A DNA stretch of 64,000 bases from the NCBI RefSeq assembly GCF_021390935.1, contig NZ_JAJPUI010000007.1, positions 62,001-126,000 on the forward strand, read 5' to 3'. The stretch comes from Streptomyces sp. CC228A. GTDB taxonomy: Bacteria; Actinomycetota; Actinomycetes; Streptomycetales; Streptomycetaceae. Positions 26,666 through 34,460 of this stretch are shown piece by piece. The notes below the pieces were generated by a model that ran no database searches, had not been told where the DNA came from, and was given only the letters and a program-made list of their open reading frames with translations. Positions within the stretch are counted from its first letter, which is position 1; the number at the start of each line of letters is the position of its first letter. Position numbers and translations under genes: made by a program.

Positions 26666-28072
26666 ATGAGCGACATCACCTCCTCGGACCGGCCCCGCAC
26701 CGGCAGCCACGACCGGTCCGTGTCCACCGACTTGGCCCGCTTCATGACCGAGCGGTGGGCACCCACCCCCCTGCCGCCGGACGCCCGCGTAGCGGCCCGC
26801 GACCTCACCCCGGCCCGCCGCGCCCGGCTGTCGGCGCGCTTCCCCGGGGAGCGGCTCGTCGTCCCGGCGGGCGAGTTGAAGGTCCGCTCCCACGACGTCG
26901 ACCACCGCTTCCGCCCGCACAGCGCGTACGCCTGGCTGACCGGCCTGACCGGCGAGGACCAGGCCGGCCACGTCCTGGTGCTGGAACCGTCGGGCCCGCA
27001 CGCCCACGAGGCGGTGCTGTACCTGCGCCCCCGCTCACCCCGGACCGCCAGGGCGGACGGCGGGTTCGACACCGCGTTCTTCCGCGACCGCCGCTACGGC
27101 GAACTCTGGGTCGGGCGGCGGCCGGACCTCGCCGAGGCCGAGCGCATGACCGGCATACGCTGCGCCGACCTCGACGAGCTGGGCGGCTCCCTGCCACCCG
27201 GGCGGGAGCCGTCCGCCGACCCGGAACTCGCGGCGGCCCTGTCCGAACTGCGCCTGGTCAAGGACGCGTGGGAGGTGGAGCAGCTCCAACTGGCCGTCGA
27301 CCACACCGCGGCCGGCTTCGAGGACGTCGTACGGTCCCTGCCCCGCGCGCTCGCCCACCCCCGCGGCGAACGCTGGGTCGAAGGCGTCTTCGGCCTGCGG
27401 GCCCGCGCGGAGGGCAACGGCCTCGGCTACGAGACCATCGCCGCGTCCGGCGCCCACGCCTGCGTCCTGCACTGGACCCGCAACGACGGCCCGCTCGACC
27501 CCTCCGCGCTGCTCCTGCTGGACGCGGGCGTCGAGACCGACACCCTCTACACCGCCGACATCACGCGCACGCTGCCCCTGTCGGGCCGCTTCTCCCCCGT
27601 CCAGCGCCAGGTGTACGAGCTGGTGCTCGCCGCGCAGGAGGCGGGGATCGCGGCGCTGCGGCCGGGCGCCCGGTTCCGCGACTTCCACGAGGCCGCCATG
27701 CGAGTCATCGCGGAGGGCCTCGCCGAGTGGGGCGTACTGAAGGACGCCGAGGGCGACCTGCACCGCCGCTACACCCTCTGCTCCAGCGGCCACATGCTGG
27801 GCCTGGACGTCCACGACTGCGCCCAGGCCAGGGCCGACGCCTACCTCGACGGCGTCCTGGAGGCCGGCCAGGTCCTCACCGTCGAACCGGGCCTGTACCT
27901 CCAGCCCGACGACCTCACCCTGCCGCCGGAACTGCGCGGCATCGGCATCCGCATCGAGGACGACCTCGTCGTCACGTCCGAAGGCGCCCACCTGATGTCC
28001 TCGGCGCTGCCCCGCACACCCGATGCGGTGGAGGAGTGGATGGGCGCCCTGATGGACGCCGGAGCCGCATAG
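26666..28072 (+). CDS. Xaa-Pro aminopeptidase (peptidase family M24B)
   Basis: A 468-residue creatinase-fold metallopeptidase that removes N-terminal residues preceding proline. An AMP_N-type N-terminal domain (about residues 40-170) is followed by the catalytic domain with all five metal ligands visible: Asp in LLLDAGVETDTLYTADITRT (two), His in GHMLGLDVHD, Glu in TVEPGLYL and Glu in GIRIEDD. It has no signal peptide, so it acts inside the cell, presumably on imported proline-rich collagen peptides. It is divergent from the collagenase gene across a shared operator-like region. Confidence 0.92.
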   Translation: MSDITSSDRPRTGSHDRSVSTDLARFMTERWAPTPLPPDARVAARDLTPARRARLSARFPGERLVVPAGELKVRSHDVDHRFRPHSAYAWLTGLTGEDQAGHVLVLEPSGPHAHEAVLYLRPRSPRTARADGGFDTAFFRDRRYGELWVGRRPDLAEAERMTGIRCADLDELGGSLPPGREPSADPELAAALSELRLVKDAWEVEQLQLAVDHTAAGFEDVVRSLPRALAHPRGERWVEGVFGLRARAEGNGLGYETIAASGAHACVLHWTRNDGPLDPSALLLLDAGVETDTLYTADITRTLPLSGRFSPVQRQVYELVLAAQEAGIAALRPGARFRDFHEAAMRVIAEGLAEWGVLKDAEGDLHRRYTLCSSGHMLGLDVHDCAQARADAYLDGVLEAGQVLTVEPGLYLQPDDLTLPPELRGIGIRIEDDLVVTSEGAHLMSSALPRTPDAVEEWMGALMDAGAA

Positions 28073-28162
28073 CCCCCACCGCGGCCCGCCCCGCCGCCCC
28101 GCGCGGGCGGGTCCCCGATGACCGGGCGTGTGGCGCGGCGGGGTCGGGCCGCGGCCTGCCCG

Positions 28163-28223
28163 GGGGCGGGCGTACGGCGGAACGGAGGGGCCCGCAGCTT
28201 CTGGCCGCCGTGCTCGGGGGCGG
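28163..28223. repeat. Left copy of a 61-bp direct repeat flanking the island
   Basis: Matches 33993-34053 at 60 of 61 positions (the mismatch is at 28212, G for C), with weaker similarity for about 30 more bases upstream. It lies just after the Xaa-Pro peptidase gene. The rest of the 371-base gap to the HD gene is GC-rich with no gene I can support. Confidence 0.85.
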
Positions 28224-28443
28224 GCTGCGACGTGGGGCCGCGGCGCGGGGCCCGGCTTCACGACACCGGTCCCCGCGGGAGCGGCAGCAGGTCCGCCACG
28301 CTGTCTCGCTCCGACTGGCGGGCGATGTGCCCGAGCCGGTCCAGTGCCCTGCCGAGTGCCGGGCCGCCCACCGGCGTACGGCGGCGCGCCGGACCCGGGT
28401 GATGCCTGGCTAAGGGCTGACTTCCGTGGGAAGAGACGACGTC

Positions 28444-29007
28444 ATGGAGGTATCGACGGCTGTGTGGGCCCTGCGTGTCGGAGAAGCGGAACTGGCTCGG
28501 GAGCTTCCACGCCGGTGGGCTCATTCACTGGGGGTGGCGGCTCGCGCCGCCGTGCTGGGACATCTCCTCGGCGAGAACGCCGAGCTGCTGGAAGCCGCCG
28601 CCACGCTGCACGATGTGGGGTACGCGCCTCGCCTGGCCGCCACAGGGTTCCATCCGCTCGACGGGGCGCGGTTCCTTCGAGATGAGCACCGGGCCGATGA
28701 GCGGCTGGTACGGCTTGTGGCGAACCACTCCTTCGCGTTGCTGGAGGCCGAGGAGCGCGGACTTCGGGAGGTGCTGGAGGCGGAGTTCCCGTTGCTGGAG
28801 GAGCCGCTGCTGGTGGACGCGCTCGTGTACTGCGACATGACGACGAAGCCCGACGGCGCGCGTACGACCGCACAGGACCGGGTCGCGGAGATTCTGGGAC
28901 GCTACGGGGCCGACAGCGTGGTGGGGCGGTTCATCCGCCGGGCGTCGCCGGAGATCTTCGCTGCGGTGGAGCGGGTGGAGGCGGCGCTGGCGGGTCAACC
29001 GAGGTAA
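28444..29007 (+). CDS. HD-domain phosphohydrolase
   Basis: A 187-residue protein from the ATG at 28444 (a GTG 18 bases earlier is also possible). It carries the HD signature: His in RRWAHSLGVAARAAVL, the HD pair in ATLHDVGYAP with a later Asp in VDALVYCDMTT. HD proteins hydrolyse phosphate esters, most often of nucleotides, with a bound metal. It is the first gene inside the left repeat, and its end overlaps by 13 bases the end of the opposing Nudix gene. Its substrate is unknown. Confidence 0.85.
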   Translation: MEVSTAVWALRVGEAELARELPRRWAHSLGVAARAAVLGHLLGENAELLEAAATLHDVGYAPRLAATGFHPLDGARFLRDEHRADERLVRLVANHSFALLEAEERGLREVLEAEFPLLEEPLLVDALVYCDMTTKPDGARTTAQDRVAEILGRYGADSVVGRFIRRASPEIFAAVERVEAALAGQPR

Positions 29008-29462
29008 GGGTAGGTGCCGGCGAGGTAGTCGCCGATCTGCTGGCGCATGCTGGGGTGGATGTCGTACTGGTCGAGGTCGTCGGGCTGGACGAAGCGGACG
29101 CCGTCGGCCTCGTCGTTGATGGTGGGTTGACCACCGGTCGGGCGGCCGATGTAGGTGTTCTCGTACTGCTGGCGGATCTCGCCGTCGGTGTAGGCGACGA
29201 TGTGGTGGGGGTTGGTGTAGACGCCTAGGAAGCCGGTGATCTCGGCGATGATGCCGGTCTCCTCCAGGCATTCGCGTACCGCGCACTCAGCGGCGGTCTC
29301 GCCGATGTCCTGGGCGCCGCCGGGGAGAGCCCACTGGCCGGTGTCGCGGCGGCGCTGGAGGAGGATGGCGCCGCCGTCGTCGACGACGAGCAGGTTGCTG
29401 GCCGGGATGAGGGTGTTCGCCTTGGGGGCGTCGGGGTCGTTGTAGTACTCAGTCCTGCCCAT
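28995..29462 (-). CDS. Nudix hydrolase
   Basis: A 155-residue Nudix protein that splits a nucleoside diphosphate linked to another group. The box is complete: GGAQDIGETAAECAVRE with CLEETGI (G-x5-E-x7-RE-x2-EE-x-G pattern, about residues 48-72). Its start overlaps the stop of the XRE-type regulator by 14 bases, so the two are co-transcribed, divergent from the HAD/radical SAM operon. It may process or clean up the product of that operon; this is inference. Confidence 0.9.
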   Translation of the reverse strand: MGRTEYYNDPDAPKANTLIPASNLLVVDDGGAILLQRRRDTGQWALPGGAQDIGETAAECAVRECLEETGIIAEITGFLGVYTNPHHIVAYTDGEIRQQYENTYIGRPTGGQPTINDEADGVRFVQPDDLDQYDIHPSMRQQIGDYLAGTYPYLG

Positions 29463-30231
29463 GCCTGGCAGTCCCCTCCTGGTCGGGTGTCCAGGGCCGC
29501 GCGCCGGCCCAGACTGCGTCGAAGCTTTGAGCGTAGGTGTCGAACCAGCCGGTGGCATCCACCCGCCGGAGGTGCAACAGCGGGTTGGCGCTGGCTGGTT
29601 GGCCCCACACATGTGGGTTGACCAGCAGGTTGTCGTCGTAGCGGAAGAGGGAGTTGTAGAGGGTGCTGTCGTGGAGCCTCACCTCGCATCCGGACTCGGA
29701 CAGCAGCGGGCGGTAGTACGTGAGGGAGGCGCGGATCTTGGCGGCGAGTGTGTCGCCGATGCCTTCCTCGCGGCCTCGGAGGGTGGCGGCCTGGCCGGTC
29801 GGATCGCCGAAGCAGAGGCGGACCTGGACGCCGTCGGCCGCGCGTTCGGCGAGCATCTTGGCGACGTGCGGGTTGGTCTGCGCGAAGAACGTGCCGGACA
29901 GGACCAGGACGTCGATCTGCCGCTGGGCTCCTTGGAGCAGGGAGAGCCATGTCTCGCGGGGGACGCTTGCTCGGTTCTGGTAAGACCCGACGATCTCGCT
30001 GCCTAACCCGGCATTGGGCCTTCCGCCCCGGGAGGGCGGTGTCGGCCAGAGGAAGGTCTCCTCGACGCGTAGGTGCTGAGCGGCACGGAAGCGGTGCCGC
30101 GGATGGGGTACGCGTCCGCCGAGCCAGCGGCTGACGGTCTTCGGGTCCACCTCACAGGCTTCGGCGAGCGATTCGGGAGTCACGCCGCGCTGGGCGAGTA
30201 CGGAGTGAAGTCGCTCGTTCACGGAGGTCAT
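29449..30231 (-). CDS. XRE-family helix-turn-helix regulator with a PLD-like (DUF5919-type) C-terminal domain
   Basis: A 260-residue protein. Residues 1-55 form an XRE helix-turn-helix (LAEACEVDPKTVSRWLGG). The rest resembles a degenerate phospholipase D-like fold: QIDVLVLSGTFFAQ, VQVRLCFGDPTG, then LHDSTLYNSLFRYDDNLLVNPHVWG in the place of an HKD motif. Such regulators are widespread in Streptomyces, and their ligands are not known. It is the first gene of the regulator-Nudix pair, 88 bases from the divergent HAD gene, and is probably the controller of the island. Confidence 0.8.
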   Translation of the reverse strand: MTSVNERLHSVLAQRGVTPESLAEACEVDPKTVSRWLGGRVPHPRHRFRAAQHLRVEETFLWPTPPSRGGRPNAGLGSEIVGSYQNRASVPRETWLSLLQGAQRQIDVLVLSGTFFAQTNPHVAKMLAERAADGVQVRLCFGDPTGQAATLRGREEGIGDTLAAKIRASLTYYRPLLSESGCEVRLHDSTLYNSLFRYDDNLLVNPHVWGQPASANPLLHLRRVDATGWFDTYAQSFDAVWAGARPWTPDQEGTARHGQD

Positions 30232-30319
30232 ACAAGCTCAGTTGGGTGATGACGGGCAAGGACGTTCTGGGACGTTTACGGCCGTCGGATGGCTGGGTGG
30301 TGGTGCTTACGCTGGCGGT

Positions 30320-31012
30320 ATGCGCCTCATCGTCCTGTGGGACATCGACCACACGCTGATTGACAACGCGGGGGTGAGCAAGGAGATCTATGCTGCCGCG
30401 TTCACGGCACTCGCCGGCTTCCCGCCTGCCCAGGCGGCGCGGACCGAGGGGCGCACCGATCGCTTGATCATGAGGGACATGTTCCTCCGGAACGGCGTTT
30501 CCGAGCCGGGCTGGACGGGGATCGAGGCGGCCCTCGCCCAGGCCGGGCAGGAGCGGTTCGGCGAACTTCAGAAGCGAGGCATGGCCCTCCCCGGTGCGCG
30601 GGACGCGCTCAAGAGCGCAGCCGGACAGGACACGTGGGTGTCCTCGGTCCTGACGGGCAACATCGCGCCGAACGCCCACGTCAAGCTGAGCGCGTTCGAC
30701 CTCGACTCCCTGGTGGATCTCACCGTAGGCGCCTATGGGGCCGATGCCCTCCAGCGCCCCGACCTCGTAGACGTATCGCGCGAGCGGATTCGCCACAGGT
30801 ACGGGGCAGGGCAGGACGTGCCCGTCGTCCTGGTGGGCGACACGCCACGAGACGTCGAAGCGGCGCTGGCGACGGGTTGCCAGGTCCTCGCGGTCGCCTC
30901 GGGGATCCACAGCAGAGACGAGCTGTCTGCCGCCGGTGCGTCGGTCGTGCTGCCGGACCTGTCGGACACGGCGAAACTCCTGTTCCACCTAGAGGAGGCA
31001 GCCGCGGGCTGA
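30320..31012 (+). CDS. HAD-superfamily hydrolase
   Basis: A 230-residue phosphatase-like protein with the four HAD motifs: DIDHTL near the start (catalytic Asp pair), SVLTGN (motif II), a later Lys in the helical region and VLVGDTPRDVEAA (motif IV). The small helical cap after motif I marks a C1-type cap, as in phosphoglycolate or beta-phosphoglucomutase relatives. The ATG at 30320 directly follows GCTGGCGGT. It is the first gene of the plus-strand operon (HAD, radical SAM, kinase, methyltransferase, CYTH). Its substrate is unknown. Confidence 0.88.
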   Translation: MRLIVLWDIDHTLIDNAGVSKEIYAAAFTALAGFPPAQAARTEGRTDRLIMRDMFLRNGVSEPGWTGIEAALAQAGQERFGELQKRGMALPGARDALKSAAGQDTWVSSVLTGNIAPNAHVKLSAFDLDSLVDLTVGAYGADALQRPDLVDVSRERIRHRYGAGQDVPVVLVGDTPRDVEAALATGCQVLAVASGIHSRDELSAAGASVVLPDLSDTAKLLFHLEEAAAG

Positions 31013-31120
31013 AAACGTCCCAGGACGTCCTCGGCCCGTCCGATGACGCGGTGATGCCGTCCGCCCCCACCCCGTCACCATCGGGTTCTCCCCACCAGCC
31101 AACTGGCTCAGGAGGCCCAC

Positions 31121-32023
31121 ATGATCCGCGACGTCACCGGCATCCACAGGATTCGGATGCTGTACCTGCAGCTCCTGTACCGCTGCAACTTCACCTGCCT
31201 GCACTGCTTCCACGGCAAGCGCCTGAAGCAGGGCGACACGTTCAGCGCCGACGAGGCGGTCAACCTCATCCGGCTCATGCACGACCAGTACGGCACGGAG
31301 GCGGTGACCCTGCTCGGTGGCGAGCCCTTCCTCCACAGGGACCTGCCGCAGATCGTCCGGTATGCCAGGCAGGAACTGGGCATGCCGGTCGAGATCTGTA
31401 CCAACGGCTACCGCATCGAGAGCCGCCTCACCGAGGTCGCCCCCTACCTCGACCTGCTGCGCGTCTCGTTGGAGGGGCTCGGGGAGACCAACGACGCCAT
31501 CCGCAGGTCCGGTAGCTACCTCGCCGCCCTCAGCACCCTGAACCTCGCTCGCGACCTCGGCGTCACGACCGGCGCGACGATGACCGTGACCTCCCGGAAC
31601 ATCGACGAGGTCCTGCCTCTGGCCCGCACCATGCAGCGGTTCGGCGTTCGCCAGCTCAAGCTCCACTGCCTCCGCCCGGTCGGCAACGCCGCCGAACACC
31701 CCGAGCTGCTGGTCACCGAGCCGACCGCCTACACGCGCCTCCGCGAGGACCTCCAGCAGGCCGGGCTCTCCATCGAGGTGATCGTCGACGAGGACCTGTC
31801 CGAGAACGGCGCCCCGGAAGTCTGCGCCCCGGCCGAGGGCCCCCGCGAGATCGACCGCATCGAGGCCGACCCCCGAGGAGCCCTGACCATGTCCTGCAAG
31901 GCCGTGGGCCAGGACTCGCACGCCTTCTGGTACGAGAAGACCGCGAACCGCATCGTCCACCAGCCCTCCGCCACCGACGAGCTCACCCTCGCCGTGCCGG
32001 ACGTGGTGTACGCCCGTGCCTGA
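31121..32023 (+). CDS. Radical SAM protein
   Basis: A 300-residue radical S-adenosylmethionine enzyme. CNFTCLHC (residues about 22-29) is the CxxxCxxC motif that binds the [4Fe-4S] cluster; the SAM-binding GGEPF follows (about residue 66), and the barrel is seen in VEICTNGYRI and LRVSLEGLGETND. Two further Cys (VCAPAEG, MSCKAVG) near the C-terminus are too few for a full SPASM domain. It generates a 5'-deoxyadenosyl radical for a chemically difficult step. It shares an 8-base overlap with the kinase gene. The substrate is unknown, and no precursor peptide is visible nearby. Confidence 0.88.
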   Translation: MIRDVTGIHRIRMLYLQLLYRCNFTCLHCFHGKRLKQGDTFSADEAVNLIRLMHDQYGTEAVTLLGGEPFLHRDLPQIVRYARQELGMPVEICTNGYRIESRLTEVAPYLDLLRVSLEGLGETNDAIRRSGSYLAALSTLNLARDLGVTTGATMTVTSRNIDEVLPLARTMQRFGVRQLKLHCLRPVGNAAEHPELLVTEPTAYTRLREDLQQAGLSIEVIVDEDLSENGAPEVCAPAEGPREIDRIEADPRGALTMSCKAVGQDSHAFWYEKTANRIVHQPSATDELTLAVPDVVYARA

Positions 32024-32654
32024 CCGCCCCCTGTTCGAGAGCCTCGAAGGACTCCGCGGGACCGGCAAGTCGACCATCGCGCCGATGCTCGCCGCAGCGC
32101 GGGGAGCCGTGCTCGTCCCCACCGTGCCCCTCTTCTACCAGGCCCTGAGACGACAGGTGGACGCGCGGCAGAACGTGGAGGCTCGCATGTGCTTCTACCT
32201 CTCGGCCCTGTTCACCGCCACCGAGGAGATCCGGCACTACCTCACCGCCGGCATCCCCGTCGTCGTGGAGAGCTACTTCCCCAGGTGCATCGCCAACCAC
32301 CGGGCCTTCGGCGCCCGGCTCGGTATCACGCTCCCGGCCGACCTACCGCAACCCACCACGTACCACCTGCTGTGCGCGGAAGACGAACGGCAGCGGCGGC
32401 TCACCGAGCGGACCAAGCCCGCCGGCCGGTGGGACGCCCTCAGCGAGGAAGCGGCGGACCGGATCACCGAGGCGTACAGCGAGTTCCCCATGCACCAGGT
32501 GGACACCACGGGCCTCACACCGGACCGCGCCCTCGACGCCGTCCTCGCCATCGACAAGGAAGGACACCACCGTGCAGACGCAGAGCCTGTGGGAGCACAC
32601 CCTCACGTTCTTCCCCCAGTTCCTCGCCGCCCTGAAAGGGCACGCCTCCGGTAG
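32016..32654 (+). CDS. Thymidylate kinase-like P-loop kinase
   Basis: A 212-residue P-loop protein: FESLEGLRGTGKST at the start is the Walker A of the (deoxy)nucleoside monophosphate kinase family, and VVVESYFPRCIANHRAFGARLG matches the DRY/LID region. LLCAEDERQRRLTERTK is the arginine-rich lid. It probably phosphorylates a nucleotide-like product of the operon. The GTG start overlaps the radical SAM stop by 8 bases, and the last 83 bases overlap the methyltransferase gene, which is unusually long. Confidence 0.8.
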   Translation: MPDRPLFESLEGLRGTGKSTIAPMLAAARGAVLVPTVPLFYQALRRQVDARQNVEARMCFYLSALFTATEEIRHYLTAGIPVVVESYFPRCIANHRAFGARLGITLPADLPQPTTYHLLCAEDERQRRLTERTKPAGRWDALSEEAADRITEAYSEFPMHQVDTTGLTPDRALDAVLAIDKEGHHRADAEPVGAHPHVLPPVPRRPERARLR

Positions 32655-33219
32655 GGCGACGGTCGCCGTCATCGGCGCGAGCGACGGCAAGTTCGTCCTG
32701 CCACTCGCCGCCGCCGGCCATCACGTCATCGCCGTCGAGAAGGACCCGTTCGCCCTCCACGGCGGCGAGGTCAGCCTTCCGGATGACACCACGGCCCACG
32801 CCCTCGGCCTGACTGATCGCCTCAAGCGCGAAAGCCTCGACGATCAGGTACAGGTCATCGAGCAGGACTTCCTTCAGGCCGACCTTCCCGAGGCACGCTG
32901 CGACGCCGTCTGGACGAGCTGTTCCTGGCACTACAGTGCCAATCACCACACCCCGCTCGCGGACTTCGTCACCCGCATGCAAGCCCTCGTACGTGTCGGC
33001 GGCCTGTTCGGCGCGGAGTTCATGATGCCCGTCGAACGGCGCCACCACCTGATCGAGCACTACACGTCCCCCGAGAAACTCGGCCTCCACTTCACCGCCG
33101 ACTGGAACGTCCTGCTCACGCTGCGAACCAACCAGTTCACCGAACGCCCCCACATCGGCCGGCCCCACGACCACACGCACCGCATGGGCCTGCTGCTCGC
33201 GGCCCGCACCGGCACGTAA
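32572..33219 (+). CDS. Class I SAM-dependent methyltransferase
   Basis: A 215-residue Rossmann-fold methyltransferase: VAVIGASDGKFVLPLAAAG as motif I, VIAVEKDPFAL as the acidic loop after strand 2, and CDAVWTSCSWHY as the motif IV position. The GTG at 32572 is supported by AAGGAAGG twelve bases upstream, inside the kinase gene. The acceptor is unknown; in context a small nucleotide or amino acid derivative is plausible. CYTH follows after 23 bases. Confidence 0.82.
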   Translation: MQTQSLWEHTLTFFPQFLAALKGHASGRATVAVIGASDGKFVLPLAAAGHHVIAVEKDPFALHGGEVSLPDDTTAHALGLTDRLKRESLDDQVQVIEQDFLQADLPEARCDAVWTSCSWHYSANHHTPLADFVTRMQALVRVGGLFGAEFMMPVERRHHLIEHYTSPEKLGLHFTADWNVLLTLRTNQFTERPHIGRPHDHTHRMGLLLAARTGT

Positions 33220-33242
33220 CCGCCACCTCAAGGAAGAGGATC

Positions 33243-33830
33243 ATGAAGCACGAATACGAGGCGACGTTCCTGTCCGTGGATGTTGCCGCGCTCCAGGCCA
33301 GGCTCACCGCACTGGGAGCCACCCAGACCTTCCCCCGCACCCTGCTCACGCGCAAGATCTTCGAGAACGACGCCCTCGGCAACGGCCAGTGGATCCGCCT
33401 CCGCGACGAGGGCACCCGCTCCACGCTCACCCTCAAGCAGGTCACCGACTCGACCACGATCGACGGCACCACCGAGATCGAGACCGAGGTCACCGACCTG
33501 CACGCCATGGCGGACATCCTCCGGCACATCGGCCTGCGCGAGGTGCGGTACCAGGAGAACTACCGCGAAGAGTGGCGCCTCGGCGAGGTGGCGTTCGACT
33601 TCGACACCTGGCCCGACCTGCCCACGTTCGTCGAGATCGAAGGCCCCGACGAGGCGTCGGTCCGCACGGCCGCCGCCCTGCTCGACCTCGACTACACCGA
33701 GGCCAGGTTCGGCAGCGTCGACGAGATCTACAAGAGCGAGGCCGGCCGCGACATCCTCGCCGAACCCACCCTCCTCTTCTCCGACACGGAAAAGGAGGAG
33801 GCCGGCCCCGCGACGGATCATGCCCCGTGA
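33243..33830 (+). CDS. CYTH-domain protein (class IV adenylate cyclase-like)
   Basis: A 195-residue CYTH tunnel protein. The signature EYEATF opens the chain (E-x-E, with Thr at the last position, as in several class IV cyclase-like members), with WIRLRDEG, TLTLKQV and FVEIEGPDEA supplying the internal acidic and basic residues. CYTH proteins bind triphosphates and metal ions: class IV adenylate cyclases and thiamine triphosphatases. It closes the operon, suggesting that a triphosphate is made or removed. A good AAGGAAGAGG lies before the ATG. Confidence 0.85.
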   Translation: MKHEYEATFLSVDVAALQARLTALGATQTFPRTLLTRKIFENDALGNGQWIRLRDEGTRSTLTLKQVTDSTTIDGTTEIETEVTDLHAMADILRHIGLREVRYQENYREEWRLGEVAFDFDTWPDLPTFVEIEGPDEASVRTAAALLDLDYTEARFGSVDEIYKSEAGRDILAEPTLLFSDTEKEEAGPATDHAP

Positions 33831-33992
33831 CCATGGAGGGCAGGAGCAGCCTCCGCCCGGTTCGTCGTGCCGCCGCAAGGGAGCCCCGGTATCGCCGAAT
33901 GCACTATCGAACGCTCGCCCGCCAGTGACCAGGAACGACGGCGGCCGGCCCCCGCGGGGGCGTGCGCGGCGGGGCCGGTCGCCGTCTGCTCC

Positions 33993-34053
33993 GGGGCGGG
34001 CGTACGGCGGAACGGAGGGGCCCGCAGCTTCTGGCCGCCGTCCTCGGGGGCGG
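33993..34053. repeat. Right copy of the 61-bp direct repeat flanking the island
   Basis: Same orientation as 28163-28223, 60 of 61 bases identical. It ends nine bases before the stop codon of the RidA gene, which reads towards it. Together the two copies bracket 5.8 kb holding exactly eight genes. Confidence 0.85.
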
Positions 34054-34061
34054 CAGTCGGG

Positions 34062-34460
34062 CTACGGCAGCACCGCGAAGCCGTCGAGTTCGACCAGGGC
34101 CTCCTCGTCCCACAGGCGGACCACGCCGATCAGGGCCATCGCCGGGTAGTCGCGGCCCGCGAGACCGCGCCAGACGCGGCCCAGTTCGGGGGCGTGGGCG
34201 CGGTAGGCGGCGACGTCCGTGGTGTAGACGGTGACGCGGGCGAGGTCGGCCGGGGTGCCGCCGGCGGCGCGCAGGGCGGCCAGGAGGTTCGCCAGGGCCT
34301 GCGCGAACTGCTCGGGGAGGGTGGCCCCGACCACCTTGCCGTCCGCGTCCAGGGCCGTCTGCCCGGCCAGGAACACCAGGCGGGAGCCCGTGGCGGTGAC
34401 CGCGTGGGAGAAGCCGGTGGGCGGGGAGAGCCCGGCGGGGTTGTGGCGGTGCAGGCTCAT
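34062..34460 (-). CDS. RidA-family enamine/imine deaminase
   Basis: A 132-residue RidA (YjgF/UK114) protein that hydrolyses enamines or imines to ketones and ammonia. FLAGQTALDADGKVVG near residue 32, the Arg in LARVTVYTTD (substrate carboxylate binding region) and AMALIGVVRLWDEEALVELDGFAV at the end are family features. It shares a 4-base overlap with the acyl-CoA dehydrogenase gene. In a 2-aminobenzoyl-CoA pathway it could help remove the amino group after dearomatisation; this is inference. Confidence 0.85.
   Translation of the reverse strand: MSLHRHNPAGLSPPTGFSHAVTATGSRLVFLAGQTALDADGKVVGATLPEQFAQALANLLAALRAAGGTPADLARVTVYTTDVAAYRAHAPELGRVWRGLAGRDYPAMALIGVVRLWDEEALVELDGFAVLP

Noticed and set aside
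31121..32023. Radical SAM maturase of a ribosomal peptide pathway
   Set aside because: No precursor peptide frame, RRE domain, protease or transporter is found nearby, and the neighbours are nucleotide-type enzymes.
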